A DNA stretch of 64,000 nt from Pseudomonas sp. PICF141 (GTDB lineage: Bacteria > Pseudomonadota > Gammaproteobacteria > Pseudomonadales > Pseudomonadaceae). Below, in pieces: positions 7,942 to 16,567 of this stretch. The notes beneath the pieces were generated by a model, which saw only the letters and a program-made list of their open reading frames with translations, searched no databases and was not told the origin of the DNA. The position numbers and the translations under genes were made by a program. Within the stretch, counting starts at the first letter, position 1. Every line of letters begins with the position of its first letter. Where the stretch lies: the NCBI RefSeq assembly GCF_002286815.1, contig NZ_MUNM01000088.1, forward strand, positions 62,001 through 126,000, given 5' to 3'.

Positions 7942-8892
7942 TCAACCATTACCCGGCACATTCGGCCAAAGGTCGGACACCAGAAACAGCCGCTCGGCTT
8001 CTTCCCAATCGCCTTTGCCATTCTCTGTCAGCCGCACCATCAATTGCGCCGGTGCCAGCGGGTCCAGATCGTTCAGCCAGGCGCTCAGCTGTTCAGTGTT
8101 CCAGGTTTGCTCTTCGGGATAGTGCGCCGGCGCCAGCCAGGCATGGCGGGGCAGGGGTTGCCAGCGGCCGAACGGGCGTTGCACGACAAAGTCCGCCCAG
8201 TCCTTCTGATGCAACCAGCTACCGCGCAAATGTTGAGGATGCGCGCCGCTCGGTGACGCGGCCTGCCCCGGCCACGGATAGAGCAGATAGCCGCCAAGCC
8301 ACAGGTGCGCGCTGAACTGCTGGATATCCAGCGACGCCAGCACTGCACGGCTTTCCGCCCGCGCGGAAATCGGTAATTGATGCTGGCTCAGGTGCTTCAG
8401 TTTGCGGTCGAGCCGGTCATGACAACCCGGTCCCAGCCACTGGGCGGTGTCGTGGCCGTCACCGTTCTGTGGCCCCAGATAAAGCTTGATCGCCAGTTCC
8501 AGGTGATGCACGCCATCGCGATCGCGCAGCAGCATGTCCAGCTCACCCAAGGTGTGGCCTTCACGGCGGATCGGCATGTTGGCGGCAATCAGTTCGATGC
8601 CAGGCGCGTGCCGTACGGCGTATTGCCACAGCCGCTCATAGTACAGGCCCAGTCGCCGGGTCCTGGCCTGGGCCAGCCAGTGCAACAAGTCGTAACTGTC
8701 GCGATCCAGTTGCCGGAGCCAGTGTTCCAGGCGCTCCGGTGCCTGCACCCAGTCGCTGCCGGCCAGTGGATGACGTTGCGGCCAAGGCGTGACGGCCAGC
8801 ATCGGCGGCGTGAGGATGACCCAGGCCAGGTCGCGCACTTCAGGATGGCGCAACTGGTGAGGTAACTGGAGCAAATCTGGAAATAGGATCAT
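7942..8892 (-). CDS. DUF1853 family protein
   Basis: A 316-residue soluble protein of unknown function, recognised from its N-terminus (FPDLLQLPHQLRHPEVRDLAW) and its position opposite nadK, as in PAO1 (PA3089 by memory). A central block, ELDMLLRDRDGVHHLELAIKLY, has the spacing of a PD-(D/E)XK nuclease core (D...ExK-like: E-L-D-x-n-E-L-A-I-K). This is an inference from the pattern only; no nuclease function is established to my knowledge. Divergent from nadK. Confidence 0.8.
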   Translation of the reverse strand: MILFPDLLQLPHQLRHPEVRDLAWVILTPPMLAVTPWPQRHPLAGSDWVQAPERLEHWLRQLDRDSYDLLHWLAQARTRRLGLYYERLWQYAVRHAPGIELIAANMPIRREGHTLGELDMLLRDRDGVHHLELAIKLYLGPQNGDGHDTAQWLGPGCHDRLDRKLKHLSQHQLPISARAESRAVLASLDIQQFSAHLWLGGYLLYPWPGQAASPSGAHPQHLRGSWLHQKDWADFVVQRPFGRWQPLPRHAWLAPAHYPEEQTWNTEQLSAWLNDLDPLAPAQLMVRLTENGKGDWEEAERLFLVSDLWPNVPGNG

Positions 8893-8942
8893 CTTGCGAG
8901 CATAGCCCGAAACGTAAGCGCACCGTCGTGGCTGAAAGGGTT

Positions 8943-8970
8943 TTGTCTACGCCGTGCTTTCGCCCATAAT
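8943..8970 (+). promoter_or_regulatory. Candidate sigma-70 promoter of nadK
   Basis: TTGTCT at 8943-8948 and CATAAT at 8965-8970 are 16 bases apart and lie 46 bases upstream of the nadK ATG. Assigned by eye only. Confidence 0.4.
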
Positions 8971-9015
8971 CGGGTTTTTCGCCGTCGCAGGCCCCCGCAT
9001 CCTAATAGGAGCCCC

Positions 9016-9906
9016 ATGGAGCAATTTCGTAATATCGGCATCATCGGTCGCCTGGGCAGTTCTCAGGTGCTGGATACCGTCCGCCGACTGAAACGGTTTC
9101 TGCTCGATCGTCACCTGCACGTGATCCTCGAAGACACCATCGCCGAAGTCCTGCCCGGTCATGGCCTGCAAACTTCGTCGCGCAAGATGCTCGGTGAAGT
9201 CTGTGACATGGTGATTGTGGTCGGTGGCGACGGCAGCCTGCTGGGCGCCGCACGGGCGCTGGCCCGACACAATATCCCGGTGCTCGGCATCAACCGTGGC
9301 AGCCTGGGGTTCCTCACCGATATCCGCCCCGATGAGCTCGAAGTCAAAGTCGCCGAAGTGCTCGACGGTCACTATCTGGTGGAAAACCGTTTCCTGCTGC
9401 AAGCCGAAGTGCGGCGCCACGCCGAGGCCATCGGCCAGGGCGATGCGCTGAACGATGTGGTGCTGCACCCCGGCAAATCGACGCGGATGATCGAGTTCGA
9501 GTTGTACATCGACGGCCAGTTCGTGTGCAGCCAGAAGGCCGACGGCCTGATCGTCGCCACGCCGACCGGTTCGACCGCCTACGCACTGTCGGCGGGTGGC
9601 CCGATCATGCATCCCAAGCTCGACGCTATTGTGATTGTGCCGATGTACCCCCATACCTTGTCAGGTAGACCGATCGTGGTCGATGGCAACAGTGAGCTGA
9701 AAATCGTCGTGTCCAAAGATATGCAGATTTACCCGCAAGTTTCCTGTGACGGGCAGAACCACTTCACCTGCGCGCCCGGTGACACCATTACCGTTAGCAA
9801 GAAAGCGCAGAAACTGCGGCTGATTCACCCGCTCGACCACAACTACTATGAAGTCTGCCGGACGAAGCTCGGCTGGGGCAGCAAGTTGGGTGGCGGAGGC
9901 GACTGA
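9016..9906 (+). CDS. nadK: NAD(+) kinase
   Basis: A 296-residue cytoplasmic enzyme that phosphorylates NAD to NADP. The GGDGS motif is at residues 70-74 with catalytic Asp72, and the NADGLIVATPTGSTAYALSAGGP-type region is present (here KADGLIVATPTGSTAYAL). ATG at 9016 follows TAGGAG with six-base spacing. The stop overlaps the next start as TGATG, so the metallophosphatase is translationally coupled. Length is normal. Confidence 0.97.
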   Translation: MEQFRNIGIIGRLGSSQVLDTVRRLKRFLLDRHLHVILEDTIAEVLPGHGLQTSSRKMLGEVCDMVIVVGGDGSLLGAARALARHNIPVLGINRGSLGFLTDIRPDELEVKVAEVLDGHYLVENRFLLQAEVRRHAEAIGQGDALNDVVLHPGKSTRMIEFELYIDGQFVCSQKADGLIVATPTGSTAYALSAGGPIMHPKLDAIVIVPMYPHTLSGRPIVVDGNSELKIVVSKDMQIYPQVSCDGQNHFTCAPGDTITVSKKAQKLRLIHPLDHNYYEVCRTKLGWGSKLGGGGD

Positions 9907-10877
9907 TGCTCGATCCCGCGCGTAGCTACGACCTGATCGGTGACGTGCACGGTTGCGCTCTGACCCTTGAGCACTTGCTCGACCGGCTCGGTTACCACAA
10001 GCAGGCTGGCGTCTGGCGGCATCCGTCGCGCATGGCGGTGTTCCTGGGCGACATCATCGACCGCGGCCCGCGGATTCGCGAGGCGCTGCACATCGTCCGC
10101 GACATGGTCGAAGCGGGCCAGGCGCTGTGCATCATGGGCAACCATGAATTCAATGCTCTTGGCTGGAGCACGCCAGCGCCGCCGGGCAGTGGCCAGCAGT
10201 TCGTGCGTGAACATACGCCGCGCCACGCGCGCCTGCTCAAGGAAACCCTGACCCAGTTCGAAGATCATCCCGCAGAGTGGCATGACTTTCTGCAATGGTT
10301 CTATGAATTGCCTCTGTTCGTCGATGCCGGGCGTTTCCGGGTGGTGCATGCCTGTTGGGATGCCGGCCTGATCGAGCCGTTGCGCGGATTGTTTCCCGAC
10401 GGTTGCATCGATGAGCATTTCCTCCAGGCCTCCGCGGTGCCGGGCAGTTTTGCCTGCACTGTGTTCGATCGCCTGTTGCGCGGTACTGACATGCGCTTGC
10501 CCCACGGGTTGACCATGACCAGCGGCGACGGCCTGACGCGCTCGTTTTTCCGCACCAAGTTCTGGGAAGACGACCCGCAAACCTACGGAGATATCGTGTT
10601 TCAGCCCGACGCCTTACCTGAACCGGTGGCCCGCACGCCGTTGTCATCCACCGAAAAAGACAACTTGCTGCGCTACGGCGTCGATGAGCCGCTGTTGTTC
10701 GTCGGCCACTACTGGCGCAGCGGTAAACCGGCACCGATCCGTCCGAACCTGGCGTGCCTGGATTACAGCGCGGTGCTTTACGGCAAACTGGTCGCTTATC
10801 GTCTGGATCAGGAAACCCGTCTCGACCCGCACAAATTTGTCTGGGTCGATGTCGAACGGCCGGAGGTGCTGCAATGA
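9906..10877 (+). CDS. Calcineurin-like metallophosphoesterase
   Basis: A 323-residue cytoplasmic phosphatase. Dinuclear metal motifs appear in order: IGDVHGC (D13, H15), FLGDIIDRGP, MGNHEFNAL, and later HACWD and VGHYW. This is the PPP/PrpE-like pattern, but the substrate is unknown. The start overlaps the nadK stop and its own stop overlaps the rhomboid start (ATGA at 10874), so the three genes form one operon, as in the PAO1 order I recall (PA3088-PA3086). Confidence 0.88.
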   Translation: MLDPARSYDLIGDVHGCALTLEHLLDRLGYHKQAGVWRHPSRMAVFLGDIIDRGPRIREALHIVRDMVEAGQALCIMGNHEFNALGWSTPAPPGSGQQFVREHTPRHARLLKETLTQFEDHPAEWHDFLQWFYELPLFVDAGRFRVVHACWDAGLIEPLRGLFPDGCIDEHFLQASAVPGSFACTVFDRLLRGTDMRLPHGLTMTSGDGLTRSFFRTKFWEDDPQTYGDIVFQPDALPEPVARTPLSSTEKDNLLRYGVDEPLLFVGHYWRSGKPAPIRPNLACLDYSAVLYGKLVAYRLDQETRLDPHKFVWVDVERPEVLQ

Positions 10878-11746
10878 CGGCGGTGGCGGTATTGCGTCTG
10901 CCCCTGGCGGTGGATTTGAGCGGGTTCGTCAAACTGCTGCAGCGCATGCAAGTGCCCCATCGGGTCAGCGAAGAGGCGGGCGAGCAAGTGCTGTGGGTGC
11001 CGGCCAGCATCAGCGAAGACGTGCGCTCGTTGTACGAACGCTTTCCGGCGGGCGACCCCGATCAGCAACTGGATATTTCGATGGCTCAGACCCAGCCGCG
11101 TCCGGGCTTCGTCGAGCAGTTGCGCCACAGCAAGGCTACAGCGTTCGTGCTGTTGCTGACCCTGATTGTCGCCATGGTGACGTTGCTGGGCGATAACCTC
11201 GAAACGATACGCTGGCTGACCTTCCTCGATTTCCGCGTGGTCGGTGAGTACATCCATTTCACGCCACTGGCCGACAGCCTGGCGGCGGGGCAGTGGTGGC
11301 GTCTGGTCACGCCGATGCTGATCCACTTCGGCATCCTGCACCTGGCCATGAATGCCATGTGGTACTGGGAATTGGGGCGGCGCATCGAATCGCGGCAGGG
11401 CAGCATCAACCTGATCGGCCTGACATTGCTGTTCAGCCTGGTGTCCAATTATGTCCAGTTCCTTTTCAGCGGCCCGAGCCTGTTTGGCGGGTTGTCCGGG
11501 GTGCTGTACGGTCTGCTCGGGCATTGCTGGATCTTCCAGCTTCTGGCGCCAAACCCGACGTATCGCCTGCCCCGAGGGGTGTTGGTGATGATGCTGGTGT
11601 GGTTGCTGGTGTGCCTGTCCGGGCTGATCTCGATGATCGGCTTCGGCCAGATTGCCAACGCGGCCCACGTCAGCGGGTTACTCATCGGATGCTTCACCGG
11701 TTTGTTGGGCGGTTTGTACAACCGCCGTAAACTGACTTCCAGATAA
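10874..11746 (+). CDS. Rhomboid intramembrane serine protease, GlpG-like
   Basis: A 290-residue inner-membrane protease. Residues 1-88 form a cytosolic domain similar to the GlpG N-domain, followed by six predicted membrane segments. Catalytic Ser208 lies in GLSG (206-209) and His265 in NAAHVSG, the dyad of active rhomboids; the WWRLVTPMLIHFGILHLAMN block (141-160) carries the H...N oxyanion residues. I place the start at the ATG in the ATGA overlap with the upstream stop, not at an upstream in-frame ATG at 10754, which lies inside the phosphatase gene. Substrates are unknown. Confidence 0.92.
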   Translation: MTAVAVLRLPLAVDLSGFVKLLQRMQVPHRVSEEAGEQVLWVPASISEDVRSLYERFPAGDPDQQLDISMAQTQPRPGFVEQLRHSKATAFVLLLTLIVAMVTLLGDNLETIRWLTFLDFRVVGEYIHFTPLADSLAAGQWWRLVTPMLIHFGILHLAMNAMWYWELGRRIESRQGSINLIGLTLLFSLVSNYVQFLFSGPSLFGGLSGVLYGLLGHCWIFQLLAPNPTYRLPRGVLVMMLVWLLVCLSGLISMIGFGQIANAAHVSGLLIGCFTGLLGGLYNRRKLTSR

Positions 11747-11777
11747 ATTATGTGAATTAAAGAGCGCGGAGCCCTTG

Positions 11778-12038
11778 ATGTCCTCTTTTAATGAAATGAT
11801 CAAAAACATCACCCCGGATATCTACCAGAGCCTGAAACTGGCGGTGGAAATCGGCAAATGGTCCGACGGTGGCAAACTCACCGCCGAGCAGCGCGAACTG
11901 TCCCTGCAAGCGATGATCGCCTGGGAAATCCAGAACCTGCCTGAAGAAGAGCGCACCGGCTACATGGGCCCGCAGGAATGCCAGTCGAAGTCGATCGAAG
12001 TGCCAAACATTCTGTTCAAATCGGATGCCGTCCATTGA
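11778..12038 (+). CDS. DUF1315 (YeaC-like) protein
   Basis: An 86-residue soluble protein matching the YeaC/DUF1315 family: FNEMIKNITPDIYQSLKLAVE then the invariant-looking WEIQNLPEEERTGYM. ATG at 11778 has GGAG at 11768-11771 with six-base spacing. Function unknown. The stop overlaps the proposed TTG start of the DUF2797 gene (TTGA at 12035-12038), implying coupled translation. Confidence 0.85.
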   Translation: MSSFNEMIKNITPDIYQSLKLAVEIGKWSDGGKLTAEQRELSLQAMIAWEIQNLPEEERTGYMGPQECQSKSIEVPNILFKSDAVH

Positions 12039-12865
12039 TCGAGATTGGCCGCGGTGCAATCAGCAAAATGTCGGCGCGCCTTGACGGGCCGAACGTTCAG
12101 TACGCTTTTCGTCTGGGCGACGCCGAGGTACCGGTCAATCCGTTGATCGGTACTACGGTGCGCCTGGAATACCTGGGGGCGATCCACTGCACCCATTGCG
12201 GACGCAAGACCAAAACCAGTTTCAGCCAGGGTTATTGCTACCCGTGCATGACCAAACTGGCCCAGTGCGATATTTGCATCATGAGCCCGGAACGCTGCCA
12301 CTACGACGCCGGCACCTGCCGTGAGCCTGCGTGGGGCGAAAAGTTCTGCATGACCGATCATGTGGTGTATCTGGCCAATTCGTCGGGGATCAAGGTCGGC
12401 ATAACCCGCGCCACGCAGTTGCCTACCCGTTGGCTCGATCAGGGCGCCAGCCAGGCCCTGCCGATCATGCGCGTCGCAACCCGTCAGCAGTCAGGTTTCG
12501 TCGAAGACCTGTTCCGCAGTCAGGTAGCCGACAAGACCAACTGGCGTGCTTTACTCAAGGGCGATGCGGTATCGGTGGACCTGGCACAGGTTCGCGATCA
12601 GCTGTTTGAAAGTTGTGCGCCAGGTTTGCAAGGTTTGCAGGAACGATTTGGCCTGCAAGCAATCCAGACCATTACCGATGTCGAGCCGCTCGAAATCCGC
12701 TACCCGGTCGAGCAATACCCGGCCAAGATTGTCAGCTTCAACCTGGACAAGAATCCGGTTGCCGAAGGCACGCTGTTGGGGATCAAGGGTCAGTACCTGA
12801 TTTTCGACACCGGCGTGATCAATATTCGTAAATACACGGCTTACCAGCTCGCCGTGCATCAGTAA
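12035..12865 (+). CDS. DUF2797 family protein (Cys-rich, possible nucleic-acid enzyme)
   Basis: About 276 residues from the TTG at 12035, whose stop overlap with the upstream gene supports it; ATG 12068 is an alternative. An upstream in-frame ATG at 11978 lies inside DUF1315 and is unlikely. The N-terminal half is rich in cysteines (CTHCGRK, GYCYPCM, CDIC, and three more C residues), which suggests a zinc-binding module. The middle, VVYLANSSGIKVGITR then RWLDQGA, has the strand-helix pattern of a GIY-YIG fold. Function is unestablished; the GIY-YIG link is my inference. It precedes pepN by 10 bases. Confidence 0.8.
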   Translation: MIEIGRGAISKMSARLDGPNVQYAFRLGDAEVPVNPLIGTTVRLEYLGAIHCTHCGRKTKTSFSQGYCYPCMTKLAQCDICIMSPERCHYDAGTCREPAWGEKFCMTDHVVYLANSSGIKVGITRATQLPTRWLDQGASQALPIMRVATRQQSGFVEDLFRSQVADKTNWRALLKGDAVSVDLAQVRDQLFESCAPGLQGLQERFGLQAIQTITDVEPLEIRYPVEQYPAKIVSFNLDKNPVAEGTLLGIKGQYLIFDTGVINIRKYTAYQLAVHQ

Positions 12866-12875
12866 GGATTCCAGT

Positions 12876-15533
12876 ATGCGCACCGAACAACCGAAGATGA
12901 TTTACCTGAAGGACTATCAGGCACCTGAGTACCTGATCGACGAGACGCACCTGACCTTCGAGTTGTTCGAGGACCACAGCCTGGTCCATGCGCAACTGGT
13001 GATGCGCCGTAATCCTGAGCGTGGCCCGGGCCTGCCGCCGCTGGTGCTGGACGGCCAGCAACTCGAGCTGCTGTCGGTGACATTGGCCGATCGTGAGCTG
13101 AGCGCTGCCGATTACCAACTGACCGAGAACCATCTGACCCTGCAACCGACCGAGACACGCTTCACGGTCGACACCAGCGTGCGGATCCACCCGGAAACCA
13201 ACACCGCCCTGGAAGGCCTGTACAAATCCGGCACCATGTTCTGCACCCAGTGTGAAGCCGAAGGTTTCCGCAAAATCACCTATTACCTCGACCGCCCGGA
13301 CGTGATGAGCACGTTCACCACCACGGTGGTCGCCGAACAGCATAGCTACCCGGTGCTGCTGTCCAACGGCAACCCGATTGCCTCGGGGCCCGGCGAAGAC
13401 GGCCGGCACTGGGCGACCTGGGAAGACCCGTTCAAGAAGCCTGCCTACCTGTTCGCGCTGGTGGCCGGTGACCTGTGGTGCGTCGAAGATACGTTCACCA
13501 CCATGACCGAGCGCTCCGTGGCGCTGCGCATTTACGTCGAGCCAGAAAACATCGACAAGTGCCAGCACGCCATGAACAGCCTGAAGAAGTCCATGCGCTG
13601 GGACGAAGAGGTTTACGGTCGCGAGTACGACCTGGACATCTTCATGATCGTCGCAGTCAACGACTTCAACATGGGTGCCATGGAGAACAAGGGCCTCAAC
13701 ATCTTCAACTCCAGCGCCGTGCTTGCCCGGGCCGAAACCGCTACCGACGCCGCGCACCAGCGTGTAGAAGCAATCGTTGCCCACGAATACTTCCACAACT
13801 GGTCGGGCAACCGTGTGACCTGCCGTGACTGGTTCCAGCTGTCGCTCAAGGAAGGCTTCACCGTGTTCCGGGATTCGGAATTCTCCGCTGACATGAACTC
13901 GGCCACGGTCAAGCGCATCCAGGACGTGGCGTACCTGCGCACCCACCAGTTCGCCGAAGACGCCGGCCCCATGGCCCACGCCGTGCGCCCGGACAGCTTC
14001 ATCGAGATTTCCAACTTCTACACCCTGACCGTGTACGAAAAAGGTTCGGAAGTGGTTGGCATGATCCACACCTTGCTGGGCGCCGAAGGGTTCCGCAAAG
14101 GCAGTGACCTTTACTTCGAACGCCATGACGGCCAGGCCGTGACCTGCGACGATTTCATCAAGGCCATGGAAGATGCCAACGGCGTTGACCTGACCCAATT
14201 CAAACGCTGGTACAGCCAGGCCGGCACACCGCGTCTGGTGGTGAGCGAGTCCTACGACGGCGCAGCAAAAACCTACAGCCTGACCTTCCGCCAGAGCTGC
14301 CCGCAAACCCCGGACAAGGTGGAAAAGCTGCCGTTCGTGATTCCAGTGGAACTGGGCCTGCTGGACAGCAAGGGCGCCGAGATTGCCCTGCGTCTTGCTG
14401 GCGAAGCCAGTGCTCAAGGCACTTCGCGGGTCATTTCGGTGACAGAAGCCGAGCAGACCTTCACCTTCGTAGGCATTGCGCAAAAGCCGCTGCCTTCATT
14501 GCTGCGCGGCTTCTCGGCGCCAGTGAAACTGAGCTTCCCGTACGATCGCGATCAGCTGATGTTCCTGATGCAGCACGACAGCGACGGTTTCAACCGCTGG
14601 GATGCCGGCCAGCAATTGTCGGTGCAGGTGCTGCAAGAGTTGATCGAACAGCAGCAGAAGGGTGAAGCGCTGGTGCTGGATCAGCGTCTGGTTTCAGCAC
14701 TGCGTACCGTGCTGTCCGATGAGACGCTGGATCAGGCGATGGTCGCCGAAATGCTTTCGCTGCCGGGCGAGGCGTATCTGACCGAGATCAGTGAAGTGGC
14801 TGACGTAGACGCCATCCACACAGCTCGCGAGTTTGCCCGCAAGCAATTGGCTGAAGGTTTGTTCGAAGCATTGTGGCTGCGTTATCAGGCCAATCGCGAT
14901 CTCTCGAAGAAAACACCGTATGTGGCCGAAGCCGAGCATTTCGCCCGCCGCGCACTGCAAAACATTGCGCTGTCGTACCTGATGCTCAGCGGCAAGCCGG
15001 AAGTCTTGGCGGCAACCCTTGAGCAGTTCGACACCAGCGACAACATGACTGAACGTCTGACGGCGTTGGCGGTGTTGGTCAATTCGCCGTTCGAAGAGCA
15101 GAAAGCCACGGCGCTGGCGACCTTCGCCGAACACTTCAAGGACAATCCGCTGGTGATGGATCAGTGGTTCAGCGTTCAGGCCGGCAGCCCGTTGCCGGGC
15201 GGGCTGGAGCGGGTCAAAGCCCTGATGCAGCACCCGGCGTTCACCATCAAGAACCCGAACAAAGTACGGGCACTGATCGGTGCGTTTGCCGGACAGAACC
15301 TGATCAACTTCCACGCGGCCGATGGTTCGGGGTATCGGTTCCTGGCGGATCTGGTGATCGAGTTGAACGGGTTCAACCCGCAGATCGCTTCTCGCCAACT
15401 GGCGCCGCTGACTCGCTGGCGCAAATACGACGACGCTCGTCAGGCGTTGATGAAAGGCGAGCTGGAGCGGATTCGCGCTTCGGGGCAACTGTCCAGCGAT
15501 GTGTTTGAAGTGGTCAGCAAGAGCCTGGCTTGA
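12876..15533 (+). CDS. pepN: Aminopeptidase N (M1 zinc metallopeptidase)
   Basis: An 885-residue cytoplasmic aminopeptidase that removes N-terminal residues from peptides. The exopeptidase motif GAMEN is at 267-271 and the zinc site HEYFH is at 303-307 with third ligand E326; these keep the E. coli PepN spacing with a +6 offset. Full length with the alpha-helical C-terminal domain. ATG at 12876 follows AAGGA at 12864-12868. It is probably the last gene of the nadK-to-pepN gene string. Confidence 0.98.
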   Translation: MRTEQPKMIYLKDYQAPEYLIDETHLTFELFEDHSLVHAQLVMRRNPERGPGLPPLVLDGQQLELLSVTLADRELSAADYQLTENHLTLQPTETRFTVDTSVRIHPETNTALEGLYKSGTMFCTQCEAEGFRKITYYLDRPDVMSTFTTTVVAEQHSYPVLLSNGNPIASGPGEDGRHWATWEDPFKKPAYLFALVAGDLWCVEDTFTTMTERSVALRIYVEPENIDKCQHAMNSLKKSMRWDEEVYGREYDLDIFMIVAVNDFNMGAMENKGLNIFNSSAVLARAETATDAAHQRVEAIVAHEYFHNWSGNRVTCRDWFQLSLKEGFTVFRDSEFSADMNSATVKRIQDVAYLRTHQFAEDAGPMAHAVRPDSFIEISNFYTLTVYEKGSEVVGMIHTLLGAEGFRKGSDLYFERHDGQAVTCDDFIKAMEDANGVDLTQFKRWYSQAGTPRLVVSESYDGAAKTYSLTFRQSCPQTPDKVEKLPFVIPVELGLLDSKGAEIALRLAGEASAQGTSRVISVTEAEQTFTFVGIAQKPLPSLLRGFSAPVKLSFPYDRDQLMFLMQHDSDGFNRWDAGQQLSVQVLQELIEQQQKGEALVLDQRLVSALRTVLSDETLDQAMVAEMLSLPGEAYLTEISEVADVDAIHTAREFARKQLAEGLFEALWLRYQANRDLSKKTPYVAEAEHFARRALQNIALSYLMLSGKPEVLAATLEQFDTSDNMTERLTALAVLVNSPFEEQKATALATFAEHFKDNPLVMDQWFSVQAGSPLPGGLERVKALMQHPAFTIKNPNKVRALIGAFAGQNLINFHAADGSGYRFLADLVIELNGFNPQIASRQLAPLTRWRKYDDARQALMKGELERIRASGQLSSDVFEVVSKSLA

Positions 15534-15569
15534 GTTTGGCCTTGCTCCCTCAGGGTTCACTCGGCCCCC

Positions 15570-15595
15570 GTAGGAGCGAGGCTTGCCCGCGAAGG
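15570..15595. repeat. Single REP half-unit
   Basis: GTAGGAGCGAGGCTTGCCCG followed by CGAAG, just after pepN, without an inverted partner nearby. Confidence 0.75.
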
Positions 15596-15621
15596 CGTCC
15601 TGATACCCGGCCGGGATTTTT

Positions 15622-15916
15622 GATGGTGTACATATCCGTTGCTGCGGTAACGGCTACCTATGGTTTCGCCCTTACGGCGAGTCCCTTTTGGCAAACGCCC
15701 CAAAAGGAACCAAAAGGTCTCGCCCCAAGCGTACGGCCCCTCGCTAAGGCTCGGCGTTCCTTCGCTCCGGTATCCATCTGGGGGTATCGCCCTACGGTCT
15801 GCTTCGCTACGACCTACATGCGATGGGTTCGACTGCGTCGAACGGCGCTCGCGCCAATCCCCAGATGAACACCTCCGCTCTGCCTCCCGAAGGGGCGGGT
15901 AGATCAAGATCAAAAG
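15622..15916 (-). repeat. Structured interspersed repeat, copy 1
   Basis: Read on the minus strand this copy begins CTTTTGATCTTGATC and ends near CAACGGATATGTACACC. It shares both ends and a conserved core (CCGGAGCGA..., GCCGAGCC..., GCGAGG) with copy 2 at 16020-16297. It contains hairpins at 15666-15680 (TCGCC/GGCGA), 15681-15710 (11-bp stem), a GTTCGAC-TGC-GTCGAAC hairpin, and a long-range CATCTGGGG/CCCCAGATG pairing between 15775-15783 and 15859-15867. Confidence 0.75.
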
Positions 15917-15934
15917 CCAAGCAAAGCAAATGCA

Positions 15935-15978
15935 AGATCAAAAGATCGCAGCCTCGCTTCGCTCGACAGCTCCTACAG
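15935..15978. repeat. GATCAAAAGATCGCAG repeat element
   Basis: GATCAAAAGATCGCAGCC, a short variable stretch (TCGCTTCGCTCGA), then CAGCTCCTACAGG. Related to the 32-bp inverted pair at 20110-20214. Confidence 0.7.
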
Positions 15979-16019
15979 GGAAATGCGTTCGCTTGAGATC
16001 AGGCCGGCCGGTAGGCCGC

Positions 16020-16297
16020 CTTGCTTTTGATTTTGACGCACCGCCCCCTCGAGAGGCCGAGAGGAGGTTCTGCGCAGTGGGCAACCCGGCATGGATGCCG
16101 GGTTAGCCGCCCCCGGCCATGGATGGCCGATGGCGGCGGGCCCACGGAGCAGGGCCGGAGCGAGGGTATGCCGAGCCTGGGCGAGGCACCGAACGAAAGG
16201 GGCAAAAGCGTTTTGGTTACTTTGGCGCTTTTCCAAAGTGACCCGCTGTAAGAGCGGAACCAATAGCCGCCGTGACCACAGAAACGGATATGTACCC
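16020..16297 (+). repeat. Structured interspersed repeat, copy 2
   Basis: Opposite orientation to copy 1. It begins CTTTTGATTTTGACGCACC and ends GAAACGGATATGTACCCC. Hairpins: AACCCGGCAT-GG-ATGCCGGGTT at about 16081-16105 and GGCCAT-GG-ATGGCC nearby, both absent from copy 1, and two shared stems at 16215-16243 and 16243-16257. The shared stems differ from copy 1 by compensatory changes. Confidence 0.75.
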
Positions 16298-16328
16298 CAA
16301 ACCCCAAACCCCAAACCCCAAACCCCAA
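16295..16328 (-). repeat. (TTTGGGG)n tract, predicted G-quadruplex
   Basis: Nearly five tandem 7-base units CCCCAAA on the plus strand give five G4 runs with TTT loops on the minus strand. It directly abuts the end of repeat copy 2 and lies about 240 bases upstream of the YCF48-like gene. Confidence 0.85.
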
Positions 16329-16567
16329 TCACCCCTCCGAATGCCTCCCCATTCACCCACAACCCATATCCCCTCCAGTTAACAAAACATAACGTGGCGT
16401 CGATTGTCAGACCTTTCCAAACCCCGATAGGATAAGGCCAGCTTCCGAAGGGGCTCTGGATTGCGGGTTTCAGGACTATGCTCTTGAATAGGTCAATCCC
16501 GATGCGCATCCCTTACGGCGCCCTGAAGGGTTGAACGACCTAACAATAATAATGTGAGGGAAGGTCT

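Larger units (their letters stand above)
15534..16567. other. 1-kb gene-free repeat region
   Basis: No credible gene. It contains, in order, a single REP half, an inverted-orientation structured repeat, a GATCAAAAGATCGCAG element, a second diverged copy of the structured repeat in the opposite orientation, a (CCCCAAA)n tract and an AT-richer leader before the YCF48-like gene. Short ORFs here (for example 15660-15902 plus and 15973-16509 minus) are translations of the repeats. Confidence 0.8.

Noticed and set aside
10754..11746. A longer rhomboid starting at 10754
   Set aside because: The extra 40 residues are an alternate frame of the phosphatase gene; the ATGA overlap at 10874 gives a standard GlpG-like N-terminal domain.
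12819..14483. A 554-codon frame opposite pepN
   Set aside because: Antisense shadow of a gene with intact GAMEN and HEXXH motifs.
15660..15902. An 80-codon ORF (and overlapping 112- and 118-codon ORFs) in the repeat region
   Set aside because: They translate the structured interspersed repeat; the related copy at 16020-16297 does not keep the frame, so selection is not on protein.
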